Source of the DNA: Flavobacterium crassostreae
GTDB lineage: Bacteria; Bacteroidota; Bacteroidia; Flavobacteriales; Flavobacteriaceae
NCBI RefSeq assembly: GCF_001831475.1
Contig: NZ_CP017688.1
Location: forward strand, 124,001-188,000
Direction of reading: 5' to 3'
DNA: 64,000 bases
Below, in pieces: positions 45,124-54,520 of the stretch; position 1 is the stretch's first letter; each line of letters opens with the position of its first letter. Under the pieces are notes generated by a model, which ran no database searches, had not been told where the DNA came from, and worked only from the letters and a program-made list of their open reading frames with translations. The position numbers were made by a program, and so were the translations under genes.

Positions 45124-46374
45124 ATGACAAAATTAATCCCGATACTGCTTCTGGCTTCTGTGCAGCTCTTGTTGGCACAGGTACAAAAAGAGGTGGCTGC
45201 TCCGTTTAACATCAAAACCATTACATTTGTACAAAACAACCAAAATAGCATTCCTATTTTTCCATTAGGATCTGGCTTTCAATTGCAATTTGATGATTTG
45301 TATGGTAACGAAGCCGATTATTATTACGAAATAAAACACTGCGACTATAATTGGGTGCCTACAGCAATTGCCAAAAACGAATACTTAGACGGTTTTGACA
45401 ACCAACGCATCCAAAATTATAGCAACTCCTTCAATACCTTGCAGCTTTATTCTCACTACACGCTAGCACTACCCAATGCAAACACTTTAGGGCTTAAATT
45501 AAGTGGCAACTATTTGCTTACTATTTTGAATGATGCGAAAGAAGTTGTTTTTTCTAGAAAATTTATTCTTTATGAAGAACTTGCTAACGTACCCATGCAG
45601 GTAAAAAGAGCGCGAACTATTGGCAATTTACCCTACAAACACAACCTAGAATTTTCGGTCAACTCTAAAGCAATAAATTTTCAAAACCCATTAAAGAACC
45701 TAAAAATAGTTTTACTACAAAACGGAAAATTTGCCACAGCCATACAAAATATAGTACCGCAATACACCTTGGGTGCAGAATTAATTTATAAATACGATAC
45801 CGAAACCCAATTTTGGGCAGGGAATGAATTTTTGTTTTTTGAAAACAAAGACCTCAGAGCCTCCGGCAATAACGTATCGTATATAGATGCCAGCACGGCC
45901 ATTTACGGAAGTCATTTGTTTACCAATACTGCCCGAGCCAACTTTCCGTATAGTTTTACCCAAGATACTAACGGAAGCTTTTTGGTCCAAAACTTCCGAG
46001 CTAGCAACATGGCCATCGAAGCAGACTATGCTTGGGTTTATTTTAGTCTATCTGCTCCCGCATTTGGGTTGGATAAAAATATTTATATCACTGGTGCATT
46101 TAACAATTATGTTTTAACAACAGAAAACAAAATGGAGTACAACCAAGCCAAAGGTATTTATGAAAAAGCCCTTTTAATCAAACAAGGCTTTACTGGTTTT
46201 GAATATACCGTTGCAGATAACAAAGGTACTATTGATCTAGAAAATGCTATTGACGGCAATTTTTACCAAACCGAGAACAACTATACTGCTCTAGTTTATT
46301 ATAAAGAAAATACCGGGCGCTATGACCGAGTTATTGGCAAGGGTACGGCAAACTCCTTAACTATTGTCAATTAA
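45124..46374 (+). CDS. type IX secretion plug-like protein (DUF5103)
   Basis: 416 residues with a signal peptide (MTKLIPILLLASVQLLLAQ). The mature N-terminus shows the DUF5103 pattern: IKTITFVQNN, LGSGFQLQFDDLYGNEADYYYEIKHCDYNW and LDGFDNQRIQNYSNSFNT. Proteins of this family include Plug, which occludes the periplasmic end of the SprA translocon in T9SS; that function is known for a flavobacterial member and is inferred here. The C-terminal third has an immunoglobulin-like domain (YITGAFNNYVL). A T9SS cargo-type peptidase occurs at 52959. Confidence 0.8.
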   Translation: MTKLIPILLLASVQLLLAQVQKEVAAPFNIKTITFVQNNQNSIPIFPLGSGFQLQFDDLYGNEADYYYEIKHCDYNWVPTAIAKNEYLDGFDNQRIQNYSNSFNTLQLYSHYTLALPNANTLGLKLSGNYLLTILNDAKEVVFSRKFILYEELANVPMQVKRARTIGNLPYKHNLEFSVNSKAINFQNPLKNLKIVLLQNGKFATAIQNIVPQYTLGAELIYKYDTETQFWAGNEFLFFENKDLRASGNNVSYIDASTAIYGSHLFTNTARANFPYSFTQDTNGSFLVQNFRASNMAIEADYAWVYFSLSAPAFGLDKNIYITGAFNNYVLTTENKMEYNQAKGIYEKALLIKQGFTGFEYTVADNKGTIDLENAIDGNFYQTENNYTALVYYKENTGRYDRVIGKGTANSLTIVN

Positions 46375-46415
46375 AAATTTACTCTCAAAAACAACAAAAC
46401 GAAATCAATTTTTTG

Positions 46416-46423
46416 TACTTTTG
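46416..46423 (+). promoter_or_regulatory. apaG promoter -7 box
   Basis: TACTTTTG, 32 bases before the apaG ATG. Confidence 0.6.
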
Positions 46424-46455
46424 TAATCCTAACACACTCACACAACCTAATTTAT

Positions 46456-46842
46456 ATGGTTTCTCAAATAACAAGAGGCATAAAGATATCTGTTTCTACT
46501 AGTTTTGAAGGCACGTACTTCAAGAACTACAAGATTCATTTTGCCTTTAGCTACGAGATAACTATTGAGAACCACAGCAAAGATTCGGTACAACTAACTT
46601 CGCGCCATTGGGAAATTCATGACTCTTTAAATAACATTGAGATTGTGGATGGCGAGGGCATCATTGGCAAAAAACCAGTCTTGAAGCCTGGAGAGTTTCA
46701 CACCTACAGCTCCGGATGTTTACTTTCTTCTCCCTATGGAGCAATGAAAGGCCATTTTAACATGATTAACTTTACTTCTACAAAAACCTTTAAAGTATTG
46801 ATCCCAACTTTTAAGCTTTGTGCTCCATTTGCTTTAAATTAA
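46456..46842 (+). CDS. apaG: ApaG domain protein (Co2+/Mg2+ efflux-associated)
   Basis: 128 residues, the usual size. A single fibronectin-like beta sandwich with hallmark stretches: FAFSYEITIENHSKDSVQLTSRHWEI (about 28-53), the IVDGEGIIGKKPVLKPGEFHTYSSG loop (about 60-84), and SPYGAMKGHF (about 96). ApaG was linked to cobalt resistance and magnesium efflux in enteric bacteria, but its molecular function is not settled. It has its own promoter and lies before pruA. Confidence 0.93.
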   Translation: MVSQITRGIKISVSTSFEGTYFKNYKIHFAFSYEITIENHSKDSVQLTSRHWEIHDSLNNIEIVDGEGIIGKKPVLKPGEFHTYSSGCLLSSPYGAMKGHFNMINFTSTKTFKVLIPTFKLCAPFALN

Positions 46843-46895
46843 ACCTATTTCGTAAATATATTTAATTTTCTTATCTGGTTTTAAATTATCCTTTG

Positions 46896-46903
46896 TACTT
46901 TTG
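46896..46903 (+). promoter_or_regulatory. pruA promoter -7 box
   Basis: TACTTTTG, about 98 bases before the pruA ATG, leaving a moderately long leader. Confidence 0.5.
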
Positions 46904-47000
46904 TTTCACAATAAGTTTTTTGCAATATTTTGCTTAATTTTTATACATTTTAAATGTCTAATCTCTTCTGTACAACCTACAGATAAACAAATTAAATATC

Positions 47001-48629
47001 ATGCTAAAAGGATTTTTTCACGTACCAAAAGCGGTAAATGAACCGGTAAAAGGGTACGCACCTAACTCCCCTGAAAGAGCAGCAGTACAAGCAGCTTACA
47101 CTAAAATGTGGAACACTAAAATTGACGTACCATTATATATTGGTAGCGAAGAAATTAGAACCGGAAACACTAGAAACATGTCTGCGCCACACGATCATAA
47201 ACACATCGTAGGAACCTATCATCTAGCCGAAAAAGCACACGTAGAAAAAGCGATAGCCAACGCTTTAGAAGCAAGAACAGCTTGGGCTAATATGGCTTGG
47301 GAACAAAGAGCAGCAATTTTTTTAAAGGCAGCAGAACTGGTAGCAGGACCTTACAGAGCAAGAATAAATGCCGCAACAATGATTGCGCAATCTAAAAACA
47401 TCCACCAAGCAGAGATTGATGCTTCTTGCGAATTGATTGACTTTTTACGTTTTAACGTAGAATTCATGACACAAATTTATGCAGACCAACCTACCTCTAC
47501 TTCCGATGTTTGGAACCGTTTAGAATACAGACCTCTTGAAGGTTTTGTTTATGCAATTACTCCATTTAACTTTACTGCAATTGCCGCCAACTTGCCTGCA
47601 AGTGCCGCCATGATGGGTAACGTAGTAGTATGGAAACCAAGTGATAGCCAGATTTTTTCTACTCAAATAATTGTTGAAATATTCAAAGAAGCAGGAGTAC
47701 CTGATGGCGTAATCAATGTTGTTTATGGTGATCCATTAATGGTTACAGACACTGTTTTGGCTAGTCGTGATTTTGCAGGAATGCATTTTACTGGTTCCAC
47801 ACATGTATTTAAAGACATCTGGGCAAAAATAGGAACCAACATCCACCACTACAAAACCTATCCAAGGATTGTAGGAGAAACAGGAGGAAAAGATTTTATA
47901 GTTGCACACCCTAGCGCAAACTCAAAACAAGTTTCAACAGGAATTGTACGTGGTGCTTTTGAATTTCAAGGTCAAAAATGTTCTGCTGCATCTAGAGCCT
48001 ACATCCCACAAAGTTTATGGCCTTCTGTAAAAGAAGAAATTATCACGGATGTAAAATCTATGAAAATGGGATCTCCAGAAGATTTTGGCAACTTCATCAC
48101 TGCAGTAATACACGAAGGTTCATTTGATAAATTAGCAAGCTATATCGATCAAGCCAAAAAAGATGCGGATGCAGAAATTATTGTTGGAGGAAACTACGAC
48201 AAATCGGTAGGGTATTTTATTGAGCCAACCGTTATTGTAACCACTAACCCACATTATGCTACCATGGAAACCGAATTATTCGGACCAGTAATGACCATCT
48301 TTGTATACGAAGATGCAAAATGGGAAGAAACACTAGAATTAGTAGACACTACATCAGAGTACGCCTTAACAGGAGCCATTTTTAGTGAAGACCGTTATGC
48401 AATTGAAGTAGCAACCGTAAAATTACAAAATGCTGCTGGTAACTTCTACATCAATGACAAACCAACAGGAGCAGTTGTAGGACAACAACCATTTGGTGGT
48501 GCTAGAGCCTCTGGAACCAATGATAAAGCAGGTTCTCCATTAAACTTATTACGTTGGGTATCTCCAAGAACCATCAAAGAAACATTTGTAACTCCAGTAG
48601 ATTACAGATACCCTTTCTTGGGAGAATAA
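47001..48629 (+). CDS. pruA: L-glutamate gamma-semialdehyde dehydrogenase (1-pyrroline-5-carboxylate dehydrogenase)
   Basis: 542 residues of the single-function P5CDH type. It oxidises glutamate semialdehyde to glutamate with NAD+ in proline breakdown. Catalytic features of aldehyde dehydrogenases: Asn in ITPFNFTAIAANLP (about 190), the NAD-binding WKPSDSQ, FTGSTHVF (about 258), the general-base Glu in GETGGKDF (about 295) and the nucleophile Cys in GQKCSAASRAY (about 330). The N-terminus (FHVPKAVNEPVKGYAPNSPE) is characteristic of this family. proline dehydrogenase is not seen here. Confidence 0.96.
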   Translation: MLKGFFHVPKAVNEPVKGYAPNSPERAAVQAAYTKMWNTKIDVPLYIGSEEIRTGNTRNMSAPHDHKHIVGTYHLAEKAHVEKAIANALEARTAWANMAWEQRAAIFLKAAELVAGPYRARINAATMIAQSKNIHQAEIDASCELIDFLRFNVEFMTQIYADQPTSTSDVWNRLEYRPLEGFVYAITPFNFTAIAANLPASAAMMGNVVVWKPSDSQIFSTQIIVEIFKEAGVPDGVINVVYGDPLMVTDTVLASRDFAGMHFTGSTHVFKDIWAKIGTNIHHYKTYPRIVGETGGKDFIVAHPSANSKQVSTGIVRGAFEFQGQKCSAASRAYIPQSLWPSVKEEIITDVKSMKMGSPEDFGNFITAVIHEGSFDKLASYIDQAKKDADAEIIVGGNYDKSVGYFIEPTVIVTTNPHYATMETELFGPVMTIFVYEDAKWEETLELVDTTSEYALTGAIFSEDRYAIEVATVKLQNAAGNFYINDKPTGAVVGQQPFGGARASGTNDKAGSPLNLLRWVSPRTIKETFVTPVDYRYPFLGE

Positions 48630-48680
48630 ACCAACTTGAGAGTGTAAAAGTCGAAAGTCTTACAGAACTTTACAACCATA

Positions 48681-48716
48681 AAAAAGCCGAATCTAAAAAT
48701 TTAGATTCGGCTTTTT
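48681..48716. terminator. bidirectional terminator between pruA and rsmG
   Basis: A 17-bp perfect inverted repeat (AAAAAGCCGAATCTAAA and its complement) with T runs both ways, 51 bases after pruA and 42 bases from the rsmG stop. Confidence 0.85.
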
Positions 48717-48757
48717 GTTTTATCTTTCTCTAACAAATATGCCTTTTAGCTTTAAGA

Positions 48758-49387
48758 CTATACCACAAACTTTAAGGGCAAATGCACCACTTTTTTGGTT
48801 TCAAAAAACGCATCCTCAAAAAAATCGGCTAGATTATATTGAGTTGCTTTTGGAAAATCTTCTAACTCTTGGGTCAAATCGCCTCCTTTTAGGTACAAAA
48901 TCCCGTTTTTCAAAGCGTGTTTGTGTTGTTTTTTGATTTTAGTTTTAACCCAAGAAACAAAATCCGGCATATTGGTAACGGCACGACTTACAATAAAATC
49001 AAAATCTCCCTTAACATGCTCTGCACGCAGTTGTTCGGCCTTAACATTTTTTAATCCTAAAGCATCTACCACCCCTTGAACCACTTTAATTTTTTTGGCA
49101 ATAACATCAATCAAATAAAAACGCGTGTCTGGAAAAAGAATAGCCAAAGGAATGCCTGGAAACCCACCACCGGTTCCAACATCTAGAACATAGGCTCCGG
49201 GTTCAAACTTCATTATTTTGGCAATCCCTAAAGAATGTAAAACATGTTTGGTATATAAGGCATCTATATCTTTTCTAGAAATAACATTTATTTTTTCATT
49301 CCAGTCATGGTATAAAAAATCTAATTTTTCAAATTGCTCTTTTTGAATATCCGTTAAATCAGGAAAATACTTTAAAATCTCGTCCAT
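48758..49387 (-). CDS. rsmG: 16S rRNA (guanine527-N7)-methyltransferase
   Basis: 209 residues, the normal length. It methylates N7 of G527 in 16S rRNA; loss gives low-level streptomycin resistance in other bacteria. Features: the N-terminal NVISRKDIDALYTKHVLHS, the SAM loop VLDVGTGGGFPGIPLAI (about 70-86), LIDVIAKKIKVVQ, and FDFIVSRAVTNMPDFV (about 130). It converges with pruA and stands alone. Confidence 0.95.
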   Translation of the reverse strand: MDEILKYFPDLTDIQKEQFEKLDFLYHDWNEKINVISRKDIDALYTKHVLHSLGIAKIMKFEPGAYVLDVGTGGGFPGIPLAILFPDTRFYLIDVIAKKIKVVQGVVDALGLKNVKAEQLRAEHVKGDFDFIVSRAVTNMPDFVSWVKTKIKKQHKHALKNGILYLKGGDLTQELEDFPKATQYNLADFFEDAFFETKKVVHLPLKFVV

Positions 49388-49468
49388 CGTATTATTTTTT
49401 TAACAAAAGTACTCATTTTAATACTTAAATAAATAACTCCATTTTGCAGAGTTGAAAATTTTAATATT

Positions 49469-49476
49469 TATCTTTG
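49469..49476 (+). promoter_or_regulatory. desaturase promoter -7 box
   Basis: TATCTTTG, 27 bases upstream of the preferred ATG at 49503. It lies inside the longer open frame, which argues against that longer start. Confidence 0.65.
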
Positions 49477-49502
49477 GAACTTATTACAACTTTATATTTT
49501 AT

Positions 49503-50600
49503 ATGAATACAAATGCCCCAACTTTTCCAAGACACGATGCCTTAAAGTTTTTTAAAATTTTAAACAGCCGTGTAAACGATTATTTTAAAGAAAACAATCT
49601 TAAAAAAACAGGAAACTGGAGGTTGCATTTAAAAACCTTAGTAATGTTTACGCTATTCTTAGCACCTTACTTTCTATTGCTAGTCTACACAACGATTCCT
49701 TTTTGGTTGCATCTTGTATTAAGTGTAGTTATCGGTATCGGTATGGCAGGAGTTGGCATGAACGTTATGCATGATGGCAACCACGGATCCTATTCTAGCA
49801 AACCCTGGCTAAACAAAATCATGGGCGGAAGCATTTATATTCTGGCAGGCAATGTCTATAACTGGCAAGTACAACACAATGTATTGCACCACACCTACAC
49901 CAACATACCAGGTCATGACGAAGACCTAGATGCCGGACGAGTAATCCGTTTTACCAAACATGCAGAGTGGAGTACATTTCATAAATTCCAACACTATTAC
50001 GCTATAATTCTTTATGGACTACTAACCATCAACTGGTCTCTAACTACTGATTTTAAACAAATGGGAGGGTACCTCAAAAGAAAACTATCCTACGGCTCCG
50101 CCCCTAATCCTACCAATTTATGGATTGGATTAGTACTATCTAAAATTGTATATTTTGCTTTTTGGCTCGTAATACCTATGTTGTTTATAACATGGTGGAA
50201 AGTCTTAATTGGTTTTTTTGTGATGCATTATACAGCAGGATTAATCCTAAGTTTGGTCTTTCAATTGGCACACGTAGTAGAAGAAACCGAAAACCCAATG
50301 CCAAATGAACTTAACGAAATGGACAACACCTGGGCAATACACCAGCTCTACACCACTACCAATTTTGCACCCAAAAACTGGTTGCTCAACTATTATACCG
50401 GAGGATTAAACCACCAAATAGAACACCATTTATACCCCAACATTAGCCACGTACACTATGGCAAAATTGCAGATTTTGTAAAACAAACCGCAAAAGAATG
50501 TGACCTACCCTATTTAGAATACAAAACCATGACCAGCGCACTAATTGCCCATATCAAACACCTCAAAGACTTAGGTCAAAACCCCGCTTTGACTGTATAA
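49503..50600 (+). CDS. membrane fatty acid desaturase (acyl-CoA/acyl-lipid)
   Basis: 365 residues from the ATG at 49503 (MNTNAPTFPRHDALKFF). A longer frame from a TTG at 49452 would start upstream of the promoter box and is rejected. Four to five membrane segments and the three di-iron His boxes of front-end desaturases: HDGNHGS (about 90), HNVLHHTYTN (about 125) and QIEHHLYP (about 306). The Gln in the third box is typical of delta-5/delta-6-like enzymes, though the real position of the double bond is unknown. In a flavobacterium it probably adjusts membrane fluidity in the cold. Confidence 0.9.
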   Translation: MNTNAPTFPRHDALKFFKILNSRVNDYFKENNLKKTGNWRLHLKTLVMFTLFLAPYFLLLVYTTIPFWLHLVLSVVIGIGMAGVGMNVMHDGNHGSYSSKPWLNKIMGGSIYILAGNVYNWQVQHNVLHHTYTNIPGHDEDLDAGRVIRFTKHAEWSTFHKFQHYYAIILYGLLTINWSLTTDFKQMGGYLKRKLSYGSAPNPTNLWIGLVLSKIVYFAFWLVIPMLFITWWKVLIGFFVMHYTAGLILSLVFQLAHVVEETENPMPNELNEMDNTWAIHQLYTTTNFAPKNWLLNYYTGGLNHQIEHHLYPNISHVHYGKIADFVKQTAKECDLPYLEYKTMTSALIAHIKHLKDLGQNPALTV

Positions 50601-50661
50601 TTTCAGACAAAAGCAACCCCTTATATACAATAGCAAAAAAATAACTACAACAAGCATTAAG

Positions 50662-51849
50662 ATGAATCCACTTTCAGACAGAATCAACAATTTATCCACG
50701 TCGCAAACCCTAGCAATGGCGGCATTAGCAAGAGAACTAAAAGCACAAGGCAAAGATATAATTAGTTTAAGTCTAGGAGAACCAGACTTCAACACACCCG
50801 ATTTTATCAAAGAAGCCGCAAAATTAGCCATTGACCAAAACTACAGCACCTACTCTCCAGTAGAAGGATATGGCGAACTCAAAGAAGCCATTTGCCGAAA
50901 ATTCAAAAGAGACAACAACCTTGACTACCAACCCGCACAAATTGTCGTTTCTACAGGAGCAAAACAATCCTTATACAACATTGCACAAGTACTATTAAAT
51001 AACGGCGACGAAGTAATTTTGCCTGCACCATATTGGGTTTCCTATTTTGAAATCATCAAACTATCCGGAGGTATTCCCGTAGAAGTACCAACCTCAATAG
51101 AGAGTGACTTTAAAATCACACCCGCACAACTAGAGGCTGCCATCACACCCAAAACAAAAATGATGTGGTTCAGCTCGCCATGCAACCCAAGCGGATCCGT
51201 ATACAGCAGAGAAGAACTAACCGCCCTAGCCAAAGTATTAGAAAAACACCCACAAATATATGTAGTTGCCGATGAAATATACGAGCACATCAACTTTTCA
51301 GGCACCTTTTGCAGCATTGCCTCCATACCTGGCATGCTAGACAAAACCATCACCGTAAACGGAGTAGCAAAAGCCTTTGCCATGACCGGATGGAGAATCG
51401 GATACATAGGCGCCCCCGAATTTATTGCCAAAGCCTGCACCAAAATCCAAGGCCAAGTAACCTCAGGCGCCAACAGCATCGCACAACGCGCCACCATAAC
51501 CGCCCTAGATGCAGACCCAAGCGTTTTAAAACACATGGTAAACGCCTTCCATAGCCGCAGAGATCTAGTAGTTGGATTACTACAAGACATCCCAGGCATA
51601 AAAATCAACGTACCCGAGGGCGCCTTTTACGTCTTCCCAGACGTATCGTCATTCTTCGGAAAAACATTAAACGGAACCGAAATCAAAAACGCAATGGATT
51701 TATCGATGTACCTTTTGGCCCAAGCCAATGTAGCAACCGTAACAGGAGATGCTTTTGGTAACCCAAACTGCATCCGTTTTTCTTACGCAACCAGCGATGC
51801 TATTTTAAAAGAAGCTTTAAAAAGAATCAAAGACGCCCTAGCACACTAG
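50662..51849 (+). CDS. class I PLP-dependent aminotransferase (aspartate type)
   Basis: 395 residues of the aspartate aminotransferase subgroup I-gamma. PLP site: Tyr in LPAPYWVSY, SSPCNPSGSVYS (about 171-182), the DEIYEHI loop (about 204) and the Schiff-base Lys237 in NGVAKAFAMTGWRIGY, with a conserved Arg245 just after it. The C-terminal Arg for the alpha-carboxylate is in CIRFSYATS. Likely transfers amino groups between aspartate or glutamate and oxo acids; exact substrate unproven. Base composition is more C-rich on the coding strand than that of most neighbours. A terminator follows. Confidence 0.92.
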   Translation: MNPLSDRINNLSTSQTLAMAALARELKAQGKDIISLSLGEPDFNTPDFIKEAAKLAIDQNYSTYSPVEGYGELKEAICRKFKRDNNLDYQPAQIVVSTGAKQSLYNIAQVLLNNGDEVILPAPYWVSYFEIIKLSGGIPVEVPTSIESDFKITPAQLEAAITPKTKMMWFSSPCNPSGSVYSREELTALAKVLEKHPQIYVVADEIYEHINFSGTFCSIASIPGMLDKTITVNGVAKAFAMTGWRIGYIGAPEFIAKACTKIQGQVTSGANSIAQRATITALDADPSVLKHMVNAFHSRRDLVVGLLQDIPGIKINVPEGAFYVFPDVSSFFGKTLNGTEIKNAMDLSMYLLAQANVATVTGDAFGNPNCIRFSYATSDAILKEALKRIKDALAH

Positions 51850-51893
51850 CCAAAGCACCCCCATACAAGTCAATACCTGACTTACCAACACAC

Positions 51894-51930
51894 AAATGCC
51901 TCCAGATTTCTAAATCTAGAGGCATTTTTT
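51894..51930 (+). terminator. terminator after aminotransferase
   Basis: AAATGCCTC-AGATTT pairs with AAATCT-GAGGCATTT (one mismatch), then a T run. Confidence 0.8.
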
Positions 51931-51934
51931 ATTT

Positions 51935-52045
51935 GGGCGTGCCAACACCTAAAAAAGGGGCTTACCCAAATTGCGGCCACAAAGCCCCTCTTTTAGGTGC
52001 TGTCGGGCTATCCGCGCTACTTCGGTAGCTAGCTCCTATCCCTCA
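51935..52045 (-). ncRNA. dispersed structured repeat, copy 2 (flavo-1-like)
   Basis: Minus strand: GGG-ATAGGAGC (from 52042), a short hairpin GCTAC-CGAA-GTAGC, GCGGATAG-CCC-GAC (to 52005), then a long stem (51946-51963 with 51982-51999) and a distal GCCC near 51935. The core matches copies 1 and 3; the internal hairpin is shorter. Confidence 0.55.
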
Positions 52046-52151
52046 CGCAATCCTACAATTTTGCAACAAAAGTCAAAAATAATATAAAACAAAATCCTTA
52101 GACTCCTCCCATCTTTGTATTGTATTAAATAACCAACTAAAAACATTAATC

Positions 52152-52604
52152 ATGACAAACACAGACGACAAAAGAAACGAAATCACCAGCACCCTCGAAG
52201 GATTAATTGCCATTCTAGAAGACGGAAAATTAGGCTACACCAACGCCGCAGAACACGTAGAGGACCCTGCCATGCAAACCGAATTCACACAATACGCCAG
52301 AGAACGAGCATTATTCATTGTAGAACTACAAGACGAAATCAACAAAATAGGCAAATCTACAGACACCTCAGGAGGCGATCCCTTGGGAGCACTACACCGC
52401 GCTTGGATAGACATCAAATCCACCTTTACTAGCGGAGATACAGAAGCCATCATCAACGCCTGTATAACCGGAGAAGAAGCCGCAATTGAAAAGTACGAAA
52501 CAGCATTACAAAACCAAAACCTACAACCCGCTCAAAAAGCAGTAGTAGCTAAACAACTAAATAGCATACAAGCTATTTTAATGAAATTAAACCTAAACAG
52601 TTAA
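52152..52604 (+). CDS. PA2169/DUF2383-type four-helix-bundle protein
   Basis: 150 residues. Ferritin-like helical repeat pattern: an N-terminal TSTLEGLIAILEDGKLGYTNAAEHVED helix, FTQYARERALFIVELQDEI, then GDPLGALHRAWIDIKSTFTSGDTEAIINACITGEEAAIEKYETAL, the DUF2383 hallmark. Relatives are stress-related in Pseudomonas, but the function is unknown. Coding strand is C-rich and G-poor like its left neighbour. A terminator follows at 52642. Confidence 0.88.
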   Translation: MTNTDDKRNEITSTLEGLIAILEDGKLGYTNAAEHVEDPAMQTEFTQYARERALFIVELQDEINKIGKSTDTSGGDPLGALHRAWIDIKSTFTSGDTEAIINACITGEEAAIEKYETALQNQNLQPAQKAVVAKQLNSIQAILMKLNLNS

Positions 52605-52958
52605 TTAGTTACTAACTCAAACGCCAAAAATTAGTAAACACTACCTCAAGGAACCTCCTTGGGGTATTTTATTTTTGTACCAAAAAATCCAATCCAAATC
52701 CAAATCTATCCTGCTAATTAGTTCTTTTTTAATCCCACAGAGTTCCCTAGCCCACAGCAACAAGCCCTCTAAAAATAAGGCCAGAACAGCTCTTAAACAC
52801 CAACAACCAAGTACAACCAAAGTAATCTTAACTATTTATTACAACGATATTTAACCTCAAAAACTGGATAAAATAACACCATTAAAAGATAAAATAACAA
52901 CTCTTTGCTAGCAACTAGATCCCTACATTTAAAAAATATTTAACAATACTATCTTAAA
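52605..52958. other. spacer with terminator and a candidate promoter
   Basis: 354 bases without a gene. After the terminator at 52642-52673 it is A/C-rich. Near its right end, TTTG (52904-52907) and TACATTTA (52924-52931) with a 16-base gap form a plausible, slightly off-consensus promoter for the S37 peptidase gene. Confidence 0.45.
52642..52673 (+). terminator. terminator after DUF2383 gene
   Basis: TACCTCAAGG (52642-52651) pairs with CCTTGGGGTA (52657-52666), 10 bp with one G-U, then Ts. Confidence 0.8.
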
Positions 52959-54500
52959 ATGAAAAAAATACAACATCTAATACTCTTATCCTTTTTGCTC
53001 TTAAGCACCTATTGCATCCAAGGACAAAACCTAAAAACAAAACTAGAAAATTTATTTCCAGAAGCTACCATCACCTCCATAAACAACCTGAGTGGCTATT
53101 CGGAGTCCTTTCAATTAATCTTAAAGCAACCTCTAGACCACCAACACCCAGAAAAAGGAACCTTTGACCATTATATATATCTTTCGCATCTGGATTACAA
53201 CAAACCCATGGTTATAGAAACCCATGGTTATGACACCCGAAACATCAAAAGCGAAGTTAGTCAGTTGCTAAACACCAACCAAGTAGCCGTAGAATACCGG
53301 TTTTATGGCCAATCCAGACCCAATCCAATACCTTGGGAATATTTAACCAATGACCAAGCATCGGCAGATTATCATGCCATAGCGGTGAAATTAAAAGAGT
53401 TATACAAAGGCATCTGGATCTCTACCGGAATCAGTAAAGGTGGAGAAACAGCCTTAATTTATAAATCAAAATACCCCAATGATGTAAGCATTAGCGTGCC
53501 CTATGTAGCACCCATAATCAACACCCTAGAAGATACCAGAACCAATGACCGCATCAACACCAATGGTACGGCTAGTTGTAGGGCAAAAATCGTAGAATTT
53601 CAAAGAGCCATTTTACAAAATAGAGCTGCCATCATGACCCAGTTTAGAAACTATGCCACCTATTACGGCATAACTTACAATGAGGTATCCATGGACGAGG
53701 CGCTAGAATATTCCGTACTAGAATTTCCTTTTTCGTTTTGGCAATGGGGACATAGCTGTAGCGCGATACCCTCTAAAACAGCTTCGGCAACAACCCTTTT
53801 TAATTACTTAAATCAAGTAGCAGGAGTAGATTTTTACGGAGATTATCAATACGAAAAATACCTACCTTCCTTTTACCAACACATGGCAGAACTGGGCTAT
53901 TATGGCTTTGATTTTACTCCAGTAAAAGACTTACTAACAGTAGTCACCTCTACATCTAATAATAGATTTGCACCCAAAAACACTCCAGCATACAATCCAA
54001 ACTACATCAAAGAAGTCCGTAATTATCTAGAAACAAAAGGGGAAAAAATAATGTATATTCACGGCGGATTAGACCCATGGGGAGCTTGTTTAGTAAATCC
54101 AAACACCTCCTTAGATTACAAAATAATGACTTTGACCGGCGGAAGTCACGGAACCCGAATTGGGAGTTTTCCCTCTTCAGATCAAACCATGATGATCACC
54201 ACCCTGAACCGCTGGCTAAACGAAGCGACTTTAGGCGTTACAAATCCCGCTTTGGAACATTCGGAAATCCTGATTTATAGCCCCGAAAAGGATGGTTTAT
54301 ATACCCTAAAAACCAACAAACCAAACCAAAGCTACACAGTAAAGGTGTTCAATGCATTAGGGCAACTTGTTTTAGAAAAAAACAAATCCGAACAAGCCAC
54401 CACAAGCATTGATCTTAGAGACAAACAAAGCGGTATGTATCTTTTTAAAATAAAATTCACTGCTAATGGCACCGAAATAGTCAAAAAAGTAATTCGATAA
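52959..54500 (+). CDS. S37-like serine peptidase with T9SS type A sorting domain
   Basis: 513 residues. Signal peptide (about 1-22), then an alpha/beta-hydrolase peptidase like Streptomyces PS-10 tripeptidyl aminopeptidase: nucleophile elbow TGISKGGETA (Ser159), acid Asp372 in HGGLDPWGAC, catalytic His397 in TLTGGSHGTR. The C-terminal 75 residues (about 438-513) form a T9SS type A sorting domain: YTVKVFNALGQLVLEK, DLRDKQSGMYLFKI and a basic end. It should be exported by Sec, then secreted or anchored at the cell surface by the type IX system. Likely a nutrient-acquiring peptidase. Confidence 0.88.
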   Translation: MKKIQHLILLSFLLLSTYCIQGQNLKTKLENLFPEATITSINNLSGYSESFQLILKQPLDHQHPEKGTFDHYIYLSHLDYNKPMVIETHGYDTRNIKSEVSQLLNTNQVAVEYRFYGQSRPNPIPWEYLTNDQASADYHAIAVKLKELYKGIWISTGISKGGETALIYKSKYPNDVSISVPYVAPIINTLEDTRTNDRINTNGTASCRAKIVEFQRAILQNRAAIMTQFRNYATYYGITYNEVSMDEALEYSVLEFPFSFWQWGHSCSAIPSKTASATTLFNYLNQVAGVDFYGDYQYEKYLPSFYQHMAELGYYGFDFTPVKDLLTVVTSTSNNRFAPKNTPAYNPNYIKEVRNYLETKGEKIMYIHGGLDPWGACLVNPNTSLDYKIMTLTGGSHGTRIGSFPSSDQTMMITTLNRWLNEATLGVTNPALEHSEILIYSPEKDGLYTLKTNKPNQSYTVKVFNALGQLVLEKNKSEQATTSIDLRDKQSGMYLFKIKFTANGTEIVKKVIR

Positions 54501-54520
54501 ATTTGTTTAAAATACTATAA

